A stretch of 64,000 bases of DNA. It comes from Desulfuromonadales bacterium. GTDB taxonomy: Bacteria > Desulfobacterota > Desulfuromonadia > Desulfuromonadales > BM103. The stretch is from positions 1 through 64,000 of the forward strand of contig JAMONP010000089.1 in the NCBI GenBank assembly GCA_027065695.1. Direction: 5' to 3'. Shown piece by piece: positions 18,318 to 27,222 of the stretch. A program made the position numbers and the translations under genes. Position 1 is the first letter of the stretch. Each line of letters starts with the position of its first letter. The notes below the pieces were generated by a model. It was not told where the DNA came from and made no database searches. It was given only the letters and a program-made list of their open reading frames with translations.

Positions 18318-19940
18318 TTAGCCAAGGATTTCCTTGAGGTCTTCTTCGGCCGTTGTGATCGGTGCAATGTTGTAGTTCTCAACCAGGAAGTTGAGTACAT
18401 TCGGCGTAACGAAAGCTGGCAGTGATGGGCCGAGCTTGATGTTCTTGATGCCGAGATGAAGCAGGGTGAGCAGTATAGCTACGGCTTTCTGCTCATACCA
18501 GGAGATGATCATGGAGAGAGGCAGATCGTTAACGCCACACTCAAAAGCATCTGCCAGGGCAACCGCAACCTGAATGGCACTGTAAGCATCGTTGCATTGG
18601 CCAACGTCGAGGAGGCGCGGGATGCCGCCGATATCACCGAAGTCAAGCTTGTTGAAACGGTACTTGCCGCAGGCAAGAGTCATAATAACCGTGTCCTGAG
18701 GAGCTTGTACGGCGAAGTCGGTGAAGTAGTTACGTCCAGGTTTGGCACCATCGCAACCGCCAACCAGGAAAAAGTGCTTGATGTCACCGCCCTTGACTGC
18801 AGCAATGATCTTATCGGCTACGCCAAGAATGGCGTTGTGGCCAAAACCGGTGAGGATTTCTTTGCCCGGGCTCTCTTCGAGGTCATCACACTCTTTGGCT
18901 TTTGCGATAACTTCAGAGAAATCCCAACCTTCCATATGCTTGACGCCAGGCCATTGGACCAGGCCCCAGGTGAAGAGACGATCTGTGTAGCTTTCTGAAG
19001 GCTTCTGAATACAGTTGGTGTTAAAAATGATTGCTCCGGGGAATGCAGCAAATTCCTTGTGCTGATCCTGCCAGGCACCGCCATAGTTGGCAACCAGGTG
19101 GGTGTACTTTTTCAGGCCGGGATAACCATGAGCAGGCAGCATCTCGCCGTGAGTGTAGATATTGATGCCTGTTCCCTCAGTTTGCTTGAGCAGCTCTTCG
19201 AGGAATTTGAGGTCATGACCGGAGACCAGAATACCTTTGCCCGCCTTGGTGCCAAGTTGTACGGGAGTCGGAACCGGATGGCCGTAGGCTTCGACATGGG
19301 CCTGATTGAGCAGTTCCATGGTAACGTAGTTGATGCGACCCGCTTCGAGTGCGATGCCGACATTGGCCGTCAGGTCAAGACTGTCATCAAGTTGCGCCGC
19401 CAGTGCTTTGTGAGTGAAGGCATAAATTTCATCTGATTCCTTGCCGAGGGTGCGTGCATGATCGGCATAAGCCGCGTAGCCTTTGATACCGTAAGTAATG
19501 AGTTCACGCACTGAATGGACATCGGCATCCACTTTGAAGTCTTTAACTCCATGCAGCTCACCCAGCTTGACTTGCTCTGCCAGGGTGGCAGGCAGGGTCC
19601 AGGCCTGAGCTGCTGCCGGGACATCACCGTCATAAGCACCGGCAAGTTGCTTGGCTTTATCGCGTAGGCGCACACCTTCAGCAACGAATTTGGCAACAGC
19701 TTCAGGGTCGAAATCAACATTGGTGACAGTTGTGAAGAGGCTATCGATCATGAAACGATCGATTTCCTGATCTTTGGCACCGTTGGCGCGAGCTTTGTCG
19801 GCCCAGAAAGCAATGCCTTTGAGAGTGTAGACCAGCAGATCCTGCAGGGCCGCTACATCAGGTTGTTTGCCACAGACTCCGACAACAGTACAGCCGGTTC
19901 CTTTAGAAGCTTGTTCACACTGGTAACAAAACATGGACAT
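18318..19940 (-). CDS. hcp: Hybrid cluster protein (hydroxylamine reductase)
   Basis: This 540-residue cytoplasmic Fe-S protein reduces nitric oxide or hydroxylamine and protects anaerobes from nitrosative stress. The N-terminal [4Fe-4S] ligands are Cys5, Cys8, Cys17 and Cys23 (C-x2-C-x8-C-x5-C), the spacing of the class I proteins of strict anaerobes. The hybrid-cluster ligands are seen in GHDLKFLEEL, NTNCIQ, LVGGCDGAKPGRNYF and LDVGQCNDAYSA. AGGAGG-type site (cggaggaaaaaacc) precedes the ATG. Its long upstream region contains a TTTGAC-N4-GTCAAA palindrome likely to bind a Crp/FNR-type regulator. Confidence 0.97.
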   Translation of the reverse strand: MSMFCYQCEQASKGTGCTVVGVCGKQPDVAALQDLLVYTLKGIAFWADKARANGAKDQEIDRFMIDSLFTTVTNVDFDPEAVAKFVAEGVRLRDKAKQLAGAYDGDVPAAAQAWTLPATLAEQVKLGELHGVKDFKVDADVHSVRELITYGIKGYAAYADHARTLGKESDEIYAFTHKALAAQLDDSLDLTANVGIALEAGRINYVTMELLNQAHVEAYGHPVPTPVQLGTKAGKGILVSGHDLKFLEELLKQTEGTGINIYTHGEMLPAHGYPGLKKYTHLVANYGGAWQDQHKEFAAFPGAIIFNTNCIQKPSESYTDRLFTWGLVQWPGVKHMEGWDFSEVIAKAKECDDLEESPGKEILTGFGHNAILGVADKIIAAVKGGDIKHFFLVGGCDGAKPGRNYFTDFAVQAPQDTVIMTLACGKYRFNKLDFGDIGGIPRLLDVGQCNDAYSAIQVAVALADAFECGVNDLPLSMIISWYEQKAVAILLTLLHLGIKNIKLGPSLPAFVTPNVLNFLVENYNIAPITTAEEDLKEILG

Positions 19941-20038
19941 GGTTTTTTCCTCCGTTTGGTGTGGTTGAGTCGTTAGTTTTAGCTCAGATGGACCGAAACA
20001 CTAAAACTCTAACAGATATTTTGAAAATGACAGTCTAA

Positions 20039-20080
20039 ACTTGCTCGATGATTTGCTATACTTGATTTTCGTGAGCAAGT
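20039..20080. repeat. Inverted repeat in the hcp upstream region
   Basis: ACTTGCTC at 20039-20046 and GAGCAAGT at 20073-20080 are exact complements separated by 26 bases. The pair lies in the expected 5' leader of hcp and could form an RNA stem or be a second regulator site. Confidence 0.4.
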
Positions 20081-20117
20081 ATTTCGGTAACTTTACCCTT
20101 ACATGCGCTGTATTCAC

Positions 20118-20133
20118 TTTGACAGAGGTCAAA
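20118..20133. promoter_or_regulatory. Crp/FNR-type operator (candidate HcpR site)
   Basis: TTTGACAGAGGTCAAA is a perfect palindrome with a 4-base spacer, the layout of an FNR box (TTGAT-N4-ATCAA) but with GAC/GTC half-sites. The FNR-like regulator HcpR is known to control hcp in deltaproteobacteria. If it activates at about -41.5, transcription of hcp would start near 20084 with TAAAGT as -10. It also lies 66 bases upstream of the divergent EVE-domain gene. Confidence 0.6.
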
Positions 20134-20199
20134 AAAATAAAAAAAATATACTGGAGTCTGGTTAAAACATCCCAGTCCTTAAGTCTTGGAGCTTAAATA

Positions 20200-20685
20200 A
20201 TGAATCACTGGTTGATGAAATCTGAGCCTTCCTGTTTTTCTCTCGATGATCTGAAGCAGATGCCGAATGCAACAGAACATTGGGATGGCGTGCGCAACTA
20301 TCAGGCTCGCAATTTCTTGCGCGATGCAATCAAGGTTGGTGATGGAGTACTGTTTTATCATAGTAACTGTCCAGAACCGGCTATTGTTGGCTTGGCAAGG
20401 ATTGTTCGTGAGGGCTACCCTGATCATACGGCTCTTGATCCACGTGAGAAGCATTTTGATCCGAAATCCACCGATGATAAGCCGATCTGGTTTATGGTAG
20501 ACGTCAGATATATTTGTTCTCTGCCTAACCCTTTAACCCGCAATGATTTGCGCCAACATCCGTTATTGTCAGGTATGGGGGTGTTGCGTAAAGGAAACCG
20601 CCTGTCGGTTCAACCGGTGACTGCTGAAGAGTGGAAAGCCGTCCTTGAGATTAATCAGCAGGATGATCCCCTTGTAAAGGCTTGA
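20200..20685 (+). CDS. EVE-domain protein
   Basis: This 161-residue protein is a single EVE (PUA-like) domain: MNHWLMKSEPSCFSLDDL at the start, WDGVRNYQARNFLRD, GVLFYHSNCPEPAIVGLARI in the middle. EVE domains bind modified bases in RNA or DNA (for example 5-methylcytosine). The bacterial stand-alone form has no fixed function. It is divergent from hcp and shares the control region with it. Confidence 0.9.
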   Translation: MNHWLMKSEPSCFSLDDLKQMPNATEHWDGVRNYQARNFLRDAIKVGDGVLFYHSNCPEPAIVGLARIVREGYPDHTALDPREKHFDPKSTDDKPIWFMVDVRYICSLPNPLTRNDLRQHPLLSGMGVLRKGNRLSVQPVTAEEWKAVLEINQQDDPLVKA

Positions 20686-20743
20686 AAATGCTTTGAACAG
20701 TCATGAAAACTAGGTTTTTGATAACAGTTAGCTGAATGTAATT

Positions 20744-23197
20744 ATGAAAAAATTGAAGAAAATCTTTGCTGTTGTGGCCGTATTGCTGGCTGGCTTGGTG
20801 GTCGCTTTACTGGTGTTGGCTAATGTCCTGATTACCCCTGAAAGGGTAAGACAGACGATTTTGCCGCTGGCTGAGGAAAATCTACAGCGTAAAATAGACC
20901 TCGGTGATGTCAAGGTCAGCTTGCTTTCCGGGGTTGAAATACACGGTTTAACAATCTACGAGAAGGATAGTGACGATATCTTTATAGCGACAGATCTGGT
21001 TAGACTCAAGTACCAACTTCTGCCTTTGCTGGCAATGAAGGTGGTTATCGATGAGGTCCGTCTTGAAAAGCCGATCATCAGGGTGGTTAGGTTCGTCAAT
21101 GGCCAGTTTAACTTCAGCGACCTTCTCGTTGAGACCGATGCGGATGGTATCAACCTGGATCCTACTTCAGATAGGTCCTCTCAGGATACTGCTGCTAAGG
21201 ATACAGGAAGTACACCGATCACTCTGCTAGTTTCGCAAATACTGGTACAGGATGGTCAATTGACATTTCTGGACCGTGTACTTAATGACCAGGCTCCATA
21301 TCGTTATGAGATTTCGAACTTGCAGCTTGCGGCCAAAGGTGTGTCTTTAACTGGCCAGGTCCCTTTAGCTATAAAGTGTGAGATCAACGGTAGCCCGCTG
21401 ACTATTGATGGTCAGATTAGTCTTCAGCCGCTGGGTGGGGATTTCAATATCGAATTGCAGAACCTGGATGTCGTTGCATTCAAGCCTTATTTTCAAGAAT
21501 ATTTACCAGGCGAACTGGGTGGTATAAAGTTGAATTTCAAGTCAACTCTCGCCGGGACTCTTGATGAGGTTTTACTCAAAGGGAAAGTGTCCATATCAGA
21601 ACTTGATATGCGCCTTGATGTCATACCTGATATGCCATTGAATAATGCTCAACTGAGTGTGAATTATGGTCTGGTATTCACTCCAAAACAGGATGAATTG
21701 CTGATCCATACTCTTGACTTCGATTATAACGGTATAAAGGTCAACACCAAAGGTGAGGTCTCTGAATTAAAGAATAAACTTGTCTTTGATCTGACTATTA
21801 TCATCCCCAAGTTGCAGATCCGTCAGGCGCTCAACGCGATTCCGCAGGGACTTGTGGCTGATGTCAGTGCACTTGACCCCGCCGGTTCACTTTCTGTAGA
21901 AGCAAGCGTGTCAAGCCGTACGGAAAACCCTGCAGAGGGTCTTGCGGGGTTATTGAAGTTCGCAACTATTGATTTGGAAAACGTTCAGGCAACGGCAGGA
22001 GGTCAACGACCTGCGTTTACAGGACGTCTGTTTATCATCGATGACCAATTGTCATCTAAAGGGTTAAAGGTAAGACTTGGAGATAACGAGGCAAATATCA
22101 ACATCAAAGTAAATGGAATTTATTCCAGACCGATTGTTGTCAGGGCCGATATATCATCAGACCACTTCTTGCTGGAACCACTACTACAGGGTAGCGCCGG
22201 GTCGGCGCTGGCTGCAGATCAGAGCAATAGTGGCACAGAGGAGAAAAGGTCGGTAAAAGAGGCAGAGGAGGTTGGCCCTTTTGACATCCCCTTGTATGCT
22301 ACAGGTGCTATTACTGTCGCCGAAACGACCTGGAAAGGTTTAGCAGTTAAAAACTTTCTGGCACAATACGAATTGAAAGATAATGTTCTCAACCTTATCC
22401 GCATAGATGGCCAAGTTGCTGGCGGAACATTCAACAACAGTGCCCGTGTTGACCTTGGTGAAAAGGGCTTAGCGTATTCAGCAAAGCTTGACTTGAAAGC
22501 GGTACAGACGGACCAGTTGTTGACAGCTTTTATTCCGGGGGCTGCCGGCAGCCTGTCCGGAGCCATGGACTTGACACTTGCTCTGGACGGACGTGGCAGC
22601 CAATGGCAGTTTCTCAGCCACAATCTCTCTGGACTTGGTAAAATGCAAATCGCTGGTGGGCGGCTGATCAGCCCGGCTCTGGTCGAAGGGCTGAGTTCGT
22701 TTCTACAACTTCCAGAGCTGAATGACATCCAGTTTGATGACTTTGCGGCACAGTTCAAAATTCTTGATGGCAAGATCATGCTGGACAGTCAGATGCTCAG
22801 CAGCAAACTGAAACTTTTTCCAAAAGGGACAGTTGGTCTGGATGGTTCTTTAAACCTGGGGCTTGATACGCGTCTAAGTCCGGAGTTATCATCGAAGCTG
22901 GACCATAAAGGAGGCGTTACAAGCTATCTGGCAGATAAAGATGGTTGGACCCGGATGCCATTATTACTCAAGGGAAGTTTTGCGTCGCCGAGTTTCGGAC
23001 TGGACCTTAAAGGAGTTCAGGAGCAAGCCGCAAAGGCGGTAACTAATGAACTGGGTCGCCAGCTTGACAAACTCCTTAATCGCCAGAGTTCTTCGCAAGG
23101 CTCTGATCAGCAACCAATTGATGGAAAGACCTCGTCAGAAAAAGATTCAACACGAAAACTCTTACAGGATTCACTGCAAAAGTTGTTTGGGAATTAA
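20744..23197 (+). CDS. AsmA-family envelope protein
   Basis: The 817-residue protein has an N-terminal membrane helix (about residues 8-28) and a very long periplasmic part. It begins with the AsmA pattern ITPERVRQTILPLAEENLQRKIDLGDVKVSL, followed by repeated beta-strand blocks, and ends in an AsmA C-terminal domain (LDLTLALDGRGSQWQFLSHNLSGLGKMQIAGGRL). AsmA-like proteins are now thought to form bridge-like grooves that carry phospholipids between inner and outer membranes. The last 60 residues are hydrophilic and rich in Ser, Gln and Lys. It stands alone, between the EVE gene and a rubrerythrin-like gene. Confidence 0.88.
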   Translation: MKKLKKIFAVVAVLLAGLVVALLVLANVLITPERVRQTILPLAEENLQRKIDLGDVKVSLLSGVEIHGLTIYEKDSDDIFIATDLVRLKYQLLPLLAMKVVIDEVRLEKPIIRVVRFVNGQFNFSDLLVETDADGINLDPTSDRSSQDTAAKDTGSTPITLLVSQILVQDGQLTFLDRVLNDQAPYRYEISNLQLAAKGVSLTGQVPLAIKCEINGSPLTIDGQISLQPLGGDFNIELQNLDVVAFKPYFQEYLPGELGGIKLNFKSTLAGTLDEVLLKGKVSISELDMRLDVIPDMPLNNAQLSVNYGLVFTPKQDELLIHTLDFDYNGIKVNTKGEVSELKNKLVFDLTIIIPKLQIRQALNAIPQGLVADVSALDPAGSLSVEASVSSRTENPAEGLAGLLKFATIDLENVQATAGGQRPAFTGRLFIIDDQLSSKGLKVRLGDNEANINIKVNGIYSRPIVVRADISSDHFLLEPLLQGSAGSALAADQSNSGTEEKRSVKEAEEVGPFDIPLYATGAITVAETTWKGLAVKNFLAQYELKDNVLNLIRIDGQVAGGTFNNSARVDLGEKGLAYSAKLDLKAVQTDQLLTAFIPGAAGSLSGAMDLTLALDGRGSQWQFLSHNLSGLGKMQIAGGRLISPALVEGLSSFLQLPELNDIQFDDFAAQFKILDGKIMLDSQMLSSKLKLFPKGTVGLDGSLNLGLDTRLSPELSSKLDHKGGVTSYLADKDGWTRMPLLLKGSFASPSFGLDLKGVQEQAAKAVTNELGRQLDKLLNRQSSSQGSDQQPIDGKTSSEKDSTRKLLQDSLQKLFGN

Positions 23198-23248
23198 CCG
23201 GTTTTCAGCCTGAATTACAATAACACTTAACAGGAAGGATATATTCTT

Positions 23249-23740
23249 ATGAGCAGTATTAAATATTTCAGCGGTTTTGAGGTTATCAGGGCGGCCAAGG
23301 AAGTCGAAAAAAACGGCCATCGTTTTTACTCCACTATGGCTGAGCGTGCATTAGATCCCTTGCTGAAAGATCTCTTCGCCGGGCTTGCTCACGATGAAAT
23401 TGAACATCTCCGGCGTTTGAATCAGTTGGAGTCGCAGTATCAGGATGGTGCTTTTGACGATTGCGAAGAAGAGTTTCTGCCTTATCTCAGCCAGTTCTCT
23501 GATACGAAGATTTTTCCGGACGCTGAGCGTCTGGAGGCGGTCCTGAAAACTGATACAGCCGATCTCCAGGCGTTGGATATGGCAATTGAGGCAGAAGAAA
23601 AGTTTGCAGAATATTTTCTCAAAGCCAGTTCCCTGGCACAGTCGGAAGATGGCAAGGAAGTCTTTGGCTGGCTGGCTGAAGAAGAGGCCAGACATGCAAA
23701 AATTTTAAATGAACGTCGTGCCAACTATTCTGGCAAGTGA
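23249..23740 (+). CDS. Rubrerythrin-like diiron protein
   Basis: This is a four-helix ferritin-like protein of 163 residues. Candidate iron ligands are Glu in AAKEVEKNG, HDEIEHLR (E-x2-H), EAEEKFAEYF and EEEARHAKI. It lacks the C-terminal rubredoxin domain of classical rubrerythrin, so electrons would come from a separate partner. Proteins of this type reduce peroxide in anaerobes. AGGAAGG precedes the ATG, and a hairpin terminator follows. Confidence 0.88.
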   Translation: MSSIKYFSGFEVIRAAKEVEKNGHRFYSTMAERALDPLLKDLFAGLAHDEIEHLRRLNQLESQYQDGAFDDCEEEFLPYLSQFSDTKIFPDAERLEAVLKTDTADLQALDMAIEAEEKFAEYFLKASSLAQSEDGKEVFGWLAEEEARHAKILNERRANYSGK

Positions 23741-23750
23741 TGTATAGTGA

Positions 23751-23785
23751 AAGGCCTGCCACTTGCTGCGCAGGCCTTAAATTTA
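23751..23785 (+). terminator. Terminator after rubrerythrin-like gene
   Basis: AAGGCCTGC at 23751-23759 pairs perfectly with GCAGGCCTT at 23770-23778 across a 10-base loop, followed by AAATTT. Confidence 0.65.
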
Positions 23786-24051
23786 CCTATCATCTTTCCC
23801 TAATCACGGGCTATTCCGACGATATTAACCGCCGGTTCGTTTGAAAATATTCACAATGATCAGGCCTTTTATCGATAGGCAGAACCTCCTTGTGAGGGGT
23901 TAATGAGACGAGCAACGTTGCTTGACTTAAAGTATAACCGAGATTCAATAATTTTCATCCTGCAGGATCTTTTTTTATTCATATTGGCCGGTTTCGAAAT
24001 GCTGGCCACTACGCCCCATGAAGGTTGGTAAAAACTAATCATCGTTGACCA
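23786..24051. other. Intergenic stretch without a recognised gene
   Basis: About 270 bases between the rubrerythrin terminator and the riboswitch promoter. It holds a 12-base palindrome ATCCTGCAGGAT followed by CTTTTTTTATTC (near 23958-23981), which might be a weak terminator or the end of a small RNA. I see no protein-coding frame. Confidence 0.35.
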
Positions 24052-24080
24052 TTGACATAGTAAAAGCTTTTGTTTATTAA
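24052..24080 (+). promoter_or_regulatory. Sigma-70-type promoter of the riboswitch transcript
   Basis: TTGACA at 24052-24057 and TATTAA at 24075-24080 are separated by 17 bases. Transcription would start near 24087, directly ahead of the aptamer. Confidence 0.6.
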
Positions 24081-24088
24081 TAAGTTAT

Positions 24089-24205
24089 AGAGTGTGAAAG
24101 CCATCCCTATCGTAAGGTAGGCGCGGAAAGCTACGGATCCGCCCTCAAACACTTCCTCGGACAGCCGGGTTGCCATCAAAATTGGCCCCGGCTTTTCTTG
24201 TTCAG
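24089..24205 (+). promoter_or_regulatory. GEMM-I-type (cyclic dinucleotide) riboswitch with terminator
   Basis: The hallmarks of the GEMM-I aptamer are here: CCTATC-GTAA-GGTAGG is a 6-bp stem with a GNRA tetraloop, then GCGGAAAGCTACGG (the tetraloop receptor side), a second stem from GGATCCG to CGGACA, and the conserved GGACAGCCGGGTTGCC end. GEMM-I RNAs bind c-di-GMP, or cGAMP in the Geobacter-type variants. The 5' side before the first stem is less standard. The 3' strand GCCGGG-TTGCCA also pairs with TTGGCCCCGGC at 24182-24192, followed by TTTTCTTG, forming a terminator. Ligand binding should therefore block termination (an ON switch). It controls the small membrane protein gene at 24237. 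Confidence 0.8.
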
Positions 24206-24236
24206 GTCGGGGAAATGGAACGGGAAGGAGGTACCC

Positions 24237-24587
24237 ATGGACGTTTTTCTCTTAGGTGTCGTCAGTGCTTTTCTGCTTTTCACTGTGCTCCTGCCATTGA
24301 TTGGAGTTGTGCTTGGCTTGTTCTGTTACTATGTCCTGCCTTATGTTTTCGGTGGCTTGGTTTCACTCGCTCTGCTTCTGGTCGTTGGTGTGAAAGTCCT
24401 GCTTACCTGGTGGGTCTGGATTGTTGCTCTGCTGTGGGCTTCTGCTGTATTCATTGTGAAACTGAAGTTTCGCAAACTTGGCGAAGAGATTGAGCATTAC
24501 CAGGCTGCCCATGTAGCGTTGCTCTGTGGGGTGCCATACCGTCGCAAGCGGAACCAGCTGCGTGAAGCTATAGCAGGGGACTGTTAA
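24237..24587 (+). CDS. Small membrane protein under riboswitch control
   Basis: I do not recognise the family. The start at 24237 has an unusually strong AAGGAGG site. The 116-residue product has about three hydrophobic helices (roughly residues 3-27, 33-47 and 51-70), rich in Leu and Val with several Trp, followed by a charged cytoplasmic tail that includes KFRKLGEEIEHYQ and a Cys (LLCGVPYRRKR). Control by a cyclic dinucleotide riboswitch suggests a role in the surface, biofilm or extracellular electron transfer lifestyle. It is alone in its transcript. Confidence 0.75.
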   Translation: MDVFLLGVVSAFLLFTVLLPLIGVVLGLFCYYVLPYVFGGLVSLALLLVVGVKVLLTWWVWIVALLWASAVFIVKLKFRKLGEEIEHYQAAHVALLCGVPYRRKRNQLREAIAGDC

Positions 24588-24670
24588 TTTACTCACTTCA
24601 CCCAGAATAGTTCTATCTTTCCAGCGTTTAAATGCTTTTAAAGCGTAATACCGCAGAAGCGCTTGGACTG

Positions 24671-25201
24671 TTATGTAGAAATGGTGATTTCTATATTAAG
24701 CTCTTCAGCGACTGCGTCCAGCTCTCCTTCGATAATTTCTAACAAGACTGATTCAGGCACCTGAATTTGAATATCCATCAGATAAAGGGTCGTGCCGCTC
24801 TCAGGTGTAGCTTTTACTGTTGATTTCAGATCGACGATATTCATTTTGTTACCAGAGAGATAACGGCTTATCTTGAAAACGATGCCCGCCTGATCCATCC
24901 CCTCAACGTGTAATGTATAGAGTGGGAGGTCTTCCTGGTTTGTCTGGCGAGGTTCTTTAAGAGGGCGAATAAAAGCTGTAATATTTTTTTGAGTCTCCAG
25001 GTTGCGACACTCGTCAAGCAGGACAGCTTCGACATTATCGTTGCTGCACGAAAAAAGCAGATTGATGGTAAATTCATCGGACAACATCGACATACTGGTG
25101 TCTTCCAGATTACAGCCGTTCTCATACAATACTTCTGTCACGTCGGCAACTATCCCAGGTCTGTCCTTGCCAAAAGCGGTCATAATGTAGCGATTTTGCA
25201 T
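24671..25201 (-). CDS. Two-ACT-domain regulator, GcvR-like
   Basis: The start is set at the second Met (25201), since GGAGGG lies five bases ahead of it and inside the codons following the first Met (25213). The 176-residue product has two ACT domains: YIMTAFGKDRPGIVADVTEVL at the start and YTLHVEGMDQAGIVFKISRYL from about residue 95. This matches the GcvR family of small ligand-sensing regulators. In E. coli GcvR represses glycine cleavage by binding GcvA in the absence of glycine. Neither gcvA nor gcv genes are nearby, so the regulated process is open. Confidence 0.85.
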   Translation of the reverse strand: MQNRYIMTAFGKDRPGIVADVTEVLYENGCNLEDTSMSMLSDEFTINLLFSCSNDNVEAVLLDECRNLETQKNITAFIRPLKEPRQTNQEDLPLYTLHVEGMDQAGIVFKISRYLSGNKMNIVDLKSTVKATPESGTTLYLMDIQIQVPESVLLEIIEGELDAVAEELNIEITIST

Positions 25202-25367
25202 ATTACCCTCCATAAATCTAATTTAGAAGTTTCATTATTCTCGCATGTTCTGTTTTTTTCTTCAATTGTTTGTAAAATATGTACTTCACAGGATATCAGC
25301 AACCACTCATTTGTGGTAGTCTTTACAGGGGGTGACACAGGCCATATTTATCCAGGGAGAGAAAATT

Positions 25368-25859
25368 ATGAATGATCAAAATGATAAGCGAGAAGAACAG
25401 GAAGAGATTGGTCTTTATGAAAAGCTGGCTTCCCGTACAGCGGACCTTCTGGAAGAGGGCAAAAAGACCTTCGATGAAGCACTCAAAAAAGCTAAAGATG
25501 AACTTGCCTCTGCGGGAGATTTTTCACGTGAGCAAACTGATAAGCTTGGTGAATTTGTTCGTCGAGATCTGAAAGAGAACGCCGAAAAAGCCAAAGACGC
25601 TGTTGTAAAAGCTGTAGAACCGCAGCGCCTGGCTGCCGGTGTGCAAAGCGCCTTCTCGCGTATTCTGACCAGCACTGCGGAAACACTTACGGAGCTTGCG
25701 GCTAAATCTGAAAAACACCTGGAGTATAAAACCGGTGAAGTCACCAGTCCAGGCACCTTGACCTGCAAAGAATGCGAAACTGAAATGCATATGACCAAAA
25801 CCACGCGAATTCCTCCTTGTCCAAAATGTCACAAAACGCTTTTCCGTAAATCTTATTAA
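25368..25859 (+). CDS. DUF1451 (YbeL-like) zinc-ribbon protein
   Basis: The start is the ATG at 25368 with GGGAGAG ahead (163 residues). A long charged helical region (YEKLASRTADLLEEGKKTFD... FVRRDLKENAEKAKD) is followed by a C-terminal zinc ribbon with CKEC and CPKC pairs. The layout, including the HLEYKTGEV lead-in to the ribbon, matches E. coli YbeL. The function of the family is not known. It is followed 12 bases later by rbgA. Confidence 0.85.
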   Translation: MNDQNDKREEQEEIGLYEKLASRTADLLEEGKKTFDEALKKAKDELASAGDFSREQTDKLGEFVRRDLKENAEKAKDAVVKAVEPQRLAAGVQSAFSRILTSTAETLTELAAKSEKHLEYKTGEVTSPGTLTCKECETEMHMTKTTRIPPCPKCHKTLFRKSY

Positions 25860-25871
25860 AGGGCCTGCTTA

Positions 25872-26732
25872 ATGACAATAGAATGGTATCCAGGGCATAT
25901 GGCGAAAGCCAAACGGCAAATAGCCGAGGTGATGCCAAAGATCGATATTGTGATTGAAGTGCTTGACGCACGCCTGCCGGTTTCAAGCGCCAACCCGATG
26001 TTGGAAAAGCTCCGTGGCAACAAGCCCTGCATCAAAGTTCTGAATAAGAGCGATCTCGCAGATCCTGATGTAACCGCATCATGGGTTGAATATTTCGACC
26101 AACAGAAGGGCGTGAAGGCAATTCCTCTTGACGCTAGGGATCGTTCCGCGACAGGACAAATCCCCAAGCTTTGCCGTCGTATTGTGCCTCATAAAGGCAA
26201 GCCCGGTAAAACCTTGCGTGCCATGGTTGTCGGCATTCCAAATGTTGGTAAGTCAACACTTATCAATACTCTTGCAGGCAGGAAAATGGCTCGCGTAGGT
26301 GATAAGCCTGCTATTACGACCTGTCCGCAACAGATCGATTTGCGTAATGGTATTCACCTCGCGGATACTCCCGGTTTGCTCTGGCCGGATATCCGCAACC
26401 AGAAGAGCGCCTATCGATTGGCAGCCAGTGGGGCGATAGGCGAGGGTGGCATGGATTATGTGAGTGTTGCCCTGTTTGCTGCAGAGTATCTGATGGATCG
26501 CTATGCCGAAGCGCTGGCCAGCCGTTATAAGCTTGCTGAAATCCCAGAGAGTGCCTCTGCCCTGGTTGAGCAGGTCGGTCGCAAGCGCGGTTGTTTGATC
26601 GCTGGAGGCAAGGTGGACCTGCAACGAGCGTCAGAACTGCTTTTGCGTGAATTGCGAGCCGGATTGATTGGCCTGGTCAGCCTGGAAACACCAGGGGAAA
26701 TTTTAGAGGTAGAGGGTGGTCGTGACCGCTGA
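25872..26732 (+). CDS. rbgA: Ribosome biogenesis GTPase RbgA/YlqF
   Basis: This 286-residue GTPase has the circularly permuted motif order of the family: NKSD (G4) comes first, then GIPNVGKST (G1), and DTPG (G3). The N-terminal WYPGHMAKA is diagnostic. It assists late maturation of the 50S subunit. A C-terminal ANTAR-like helical part ends the protein. It overlaps the following rhodanese gene by about 11-17 bp, so the two are coupled. Confidence 0.95.
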   Translation: MTIEWYPGHMAKAKRQIAEVMPKIDIVIEVLDARLPVSSANPMLEKLRGNKPCIKVLNKSDLADPDVTASWVEYFDQQKGVKAIPLDARDRSATGQIPKLCRRIVPHKGKPGKTLRAMVVGIPNVGKSTLINTLAGRKMARVGDKPAITTCPQQIDLRNGIHLADTPGLLWPDIRNQKSAYRLAASGAIGEGGMDYVSVALFAAEYLMDRYAEALASRYKLAEIPESASALVEQVGRKRGCLIAGGKVDLQRASELLLRELRAGLIGLVSLETPGEILEVEGGRDR

Positions 26733-27033
26733 GGAGTTTGAAGAACTTATTAAGTCAGGGCCGACTCATGTTCTGCTGGATGTTCGCAGCAGCTTTGAAT
26801 TCAAAGCTGGCCATATTCGTGGAGCCGTTCATGCGCCTTTAAGCAATGTCTTAATGGCAACCAAAGCTGCCTCTAAAAACAAAGAGGTTCTGTTGCTTCT
26901 TATTTGTGAACATGGACCTCGTGCCCAGTTTGCTAAGGTTTTGCTCAAATGGAACGGTTATAAAAATCTTGAATTACTGAATGGACATATGGCTTATTGG
27001 CGTCAATCGGGACGACCTGTTGAAAAGGGTTAA
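26716..27033 (+). CDS. Rhodanese-domain protein
   Basis: A 105-residue single rhodanese domain. LLDVRSSFEFKAGHIRGAVHAPL is the family pattern, and the active-site loop ICEHGPRAQ carries the catalytic Cys, so sulfur transfer is plausible. No signal peptide is visible, so it is cytoplasmic. Two GTG codons, at 26716 and 26722, are possible starts; both have AGAGG-type sites. It overlaps the end of rbgA. Confidence 0.85.
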   Translation: MVVTAEEFEELIKSGPTHVLLDVRSSFEFKAGHIRGAVHAPLSNVLMATKAASKNKEVLLLLICEHGPRAQFAKVLLKWNGYKNLELLNGHMAYWRQSGRPVEKG

Positions 27034-27222
27034 TGTCCTGTGACCTGATCTCACATCCATGTAACACCTCTTGGTAAGATTGTGTAAGACAAGGATAGCT
27101 GGGGCAAGGAACTCATGTAAGATAAATTTGCGCATGGATCCCCGATAAAACAATGCGAAGATGACAGACGTTTTACCAGCATTTCAGATTGTGATGAAGT
27201 TACCTTTTGATAAACTTATCTC

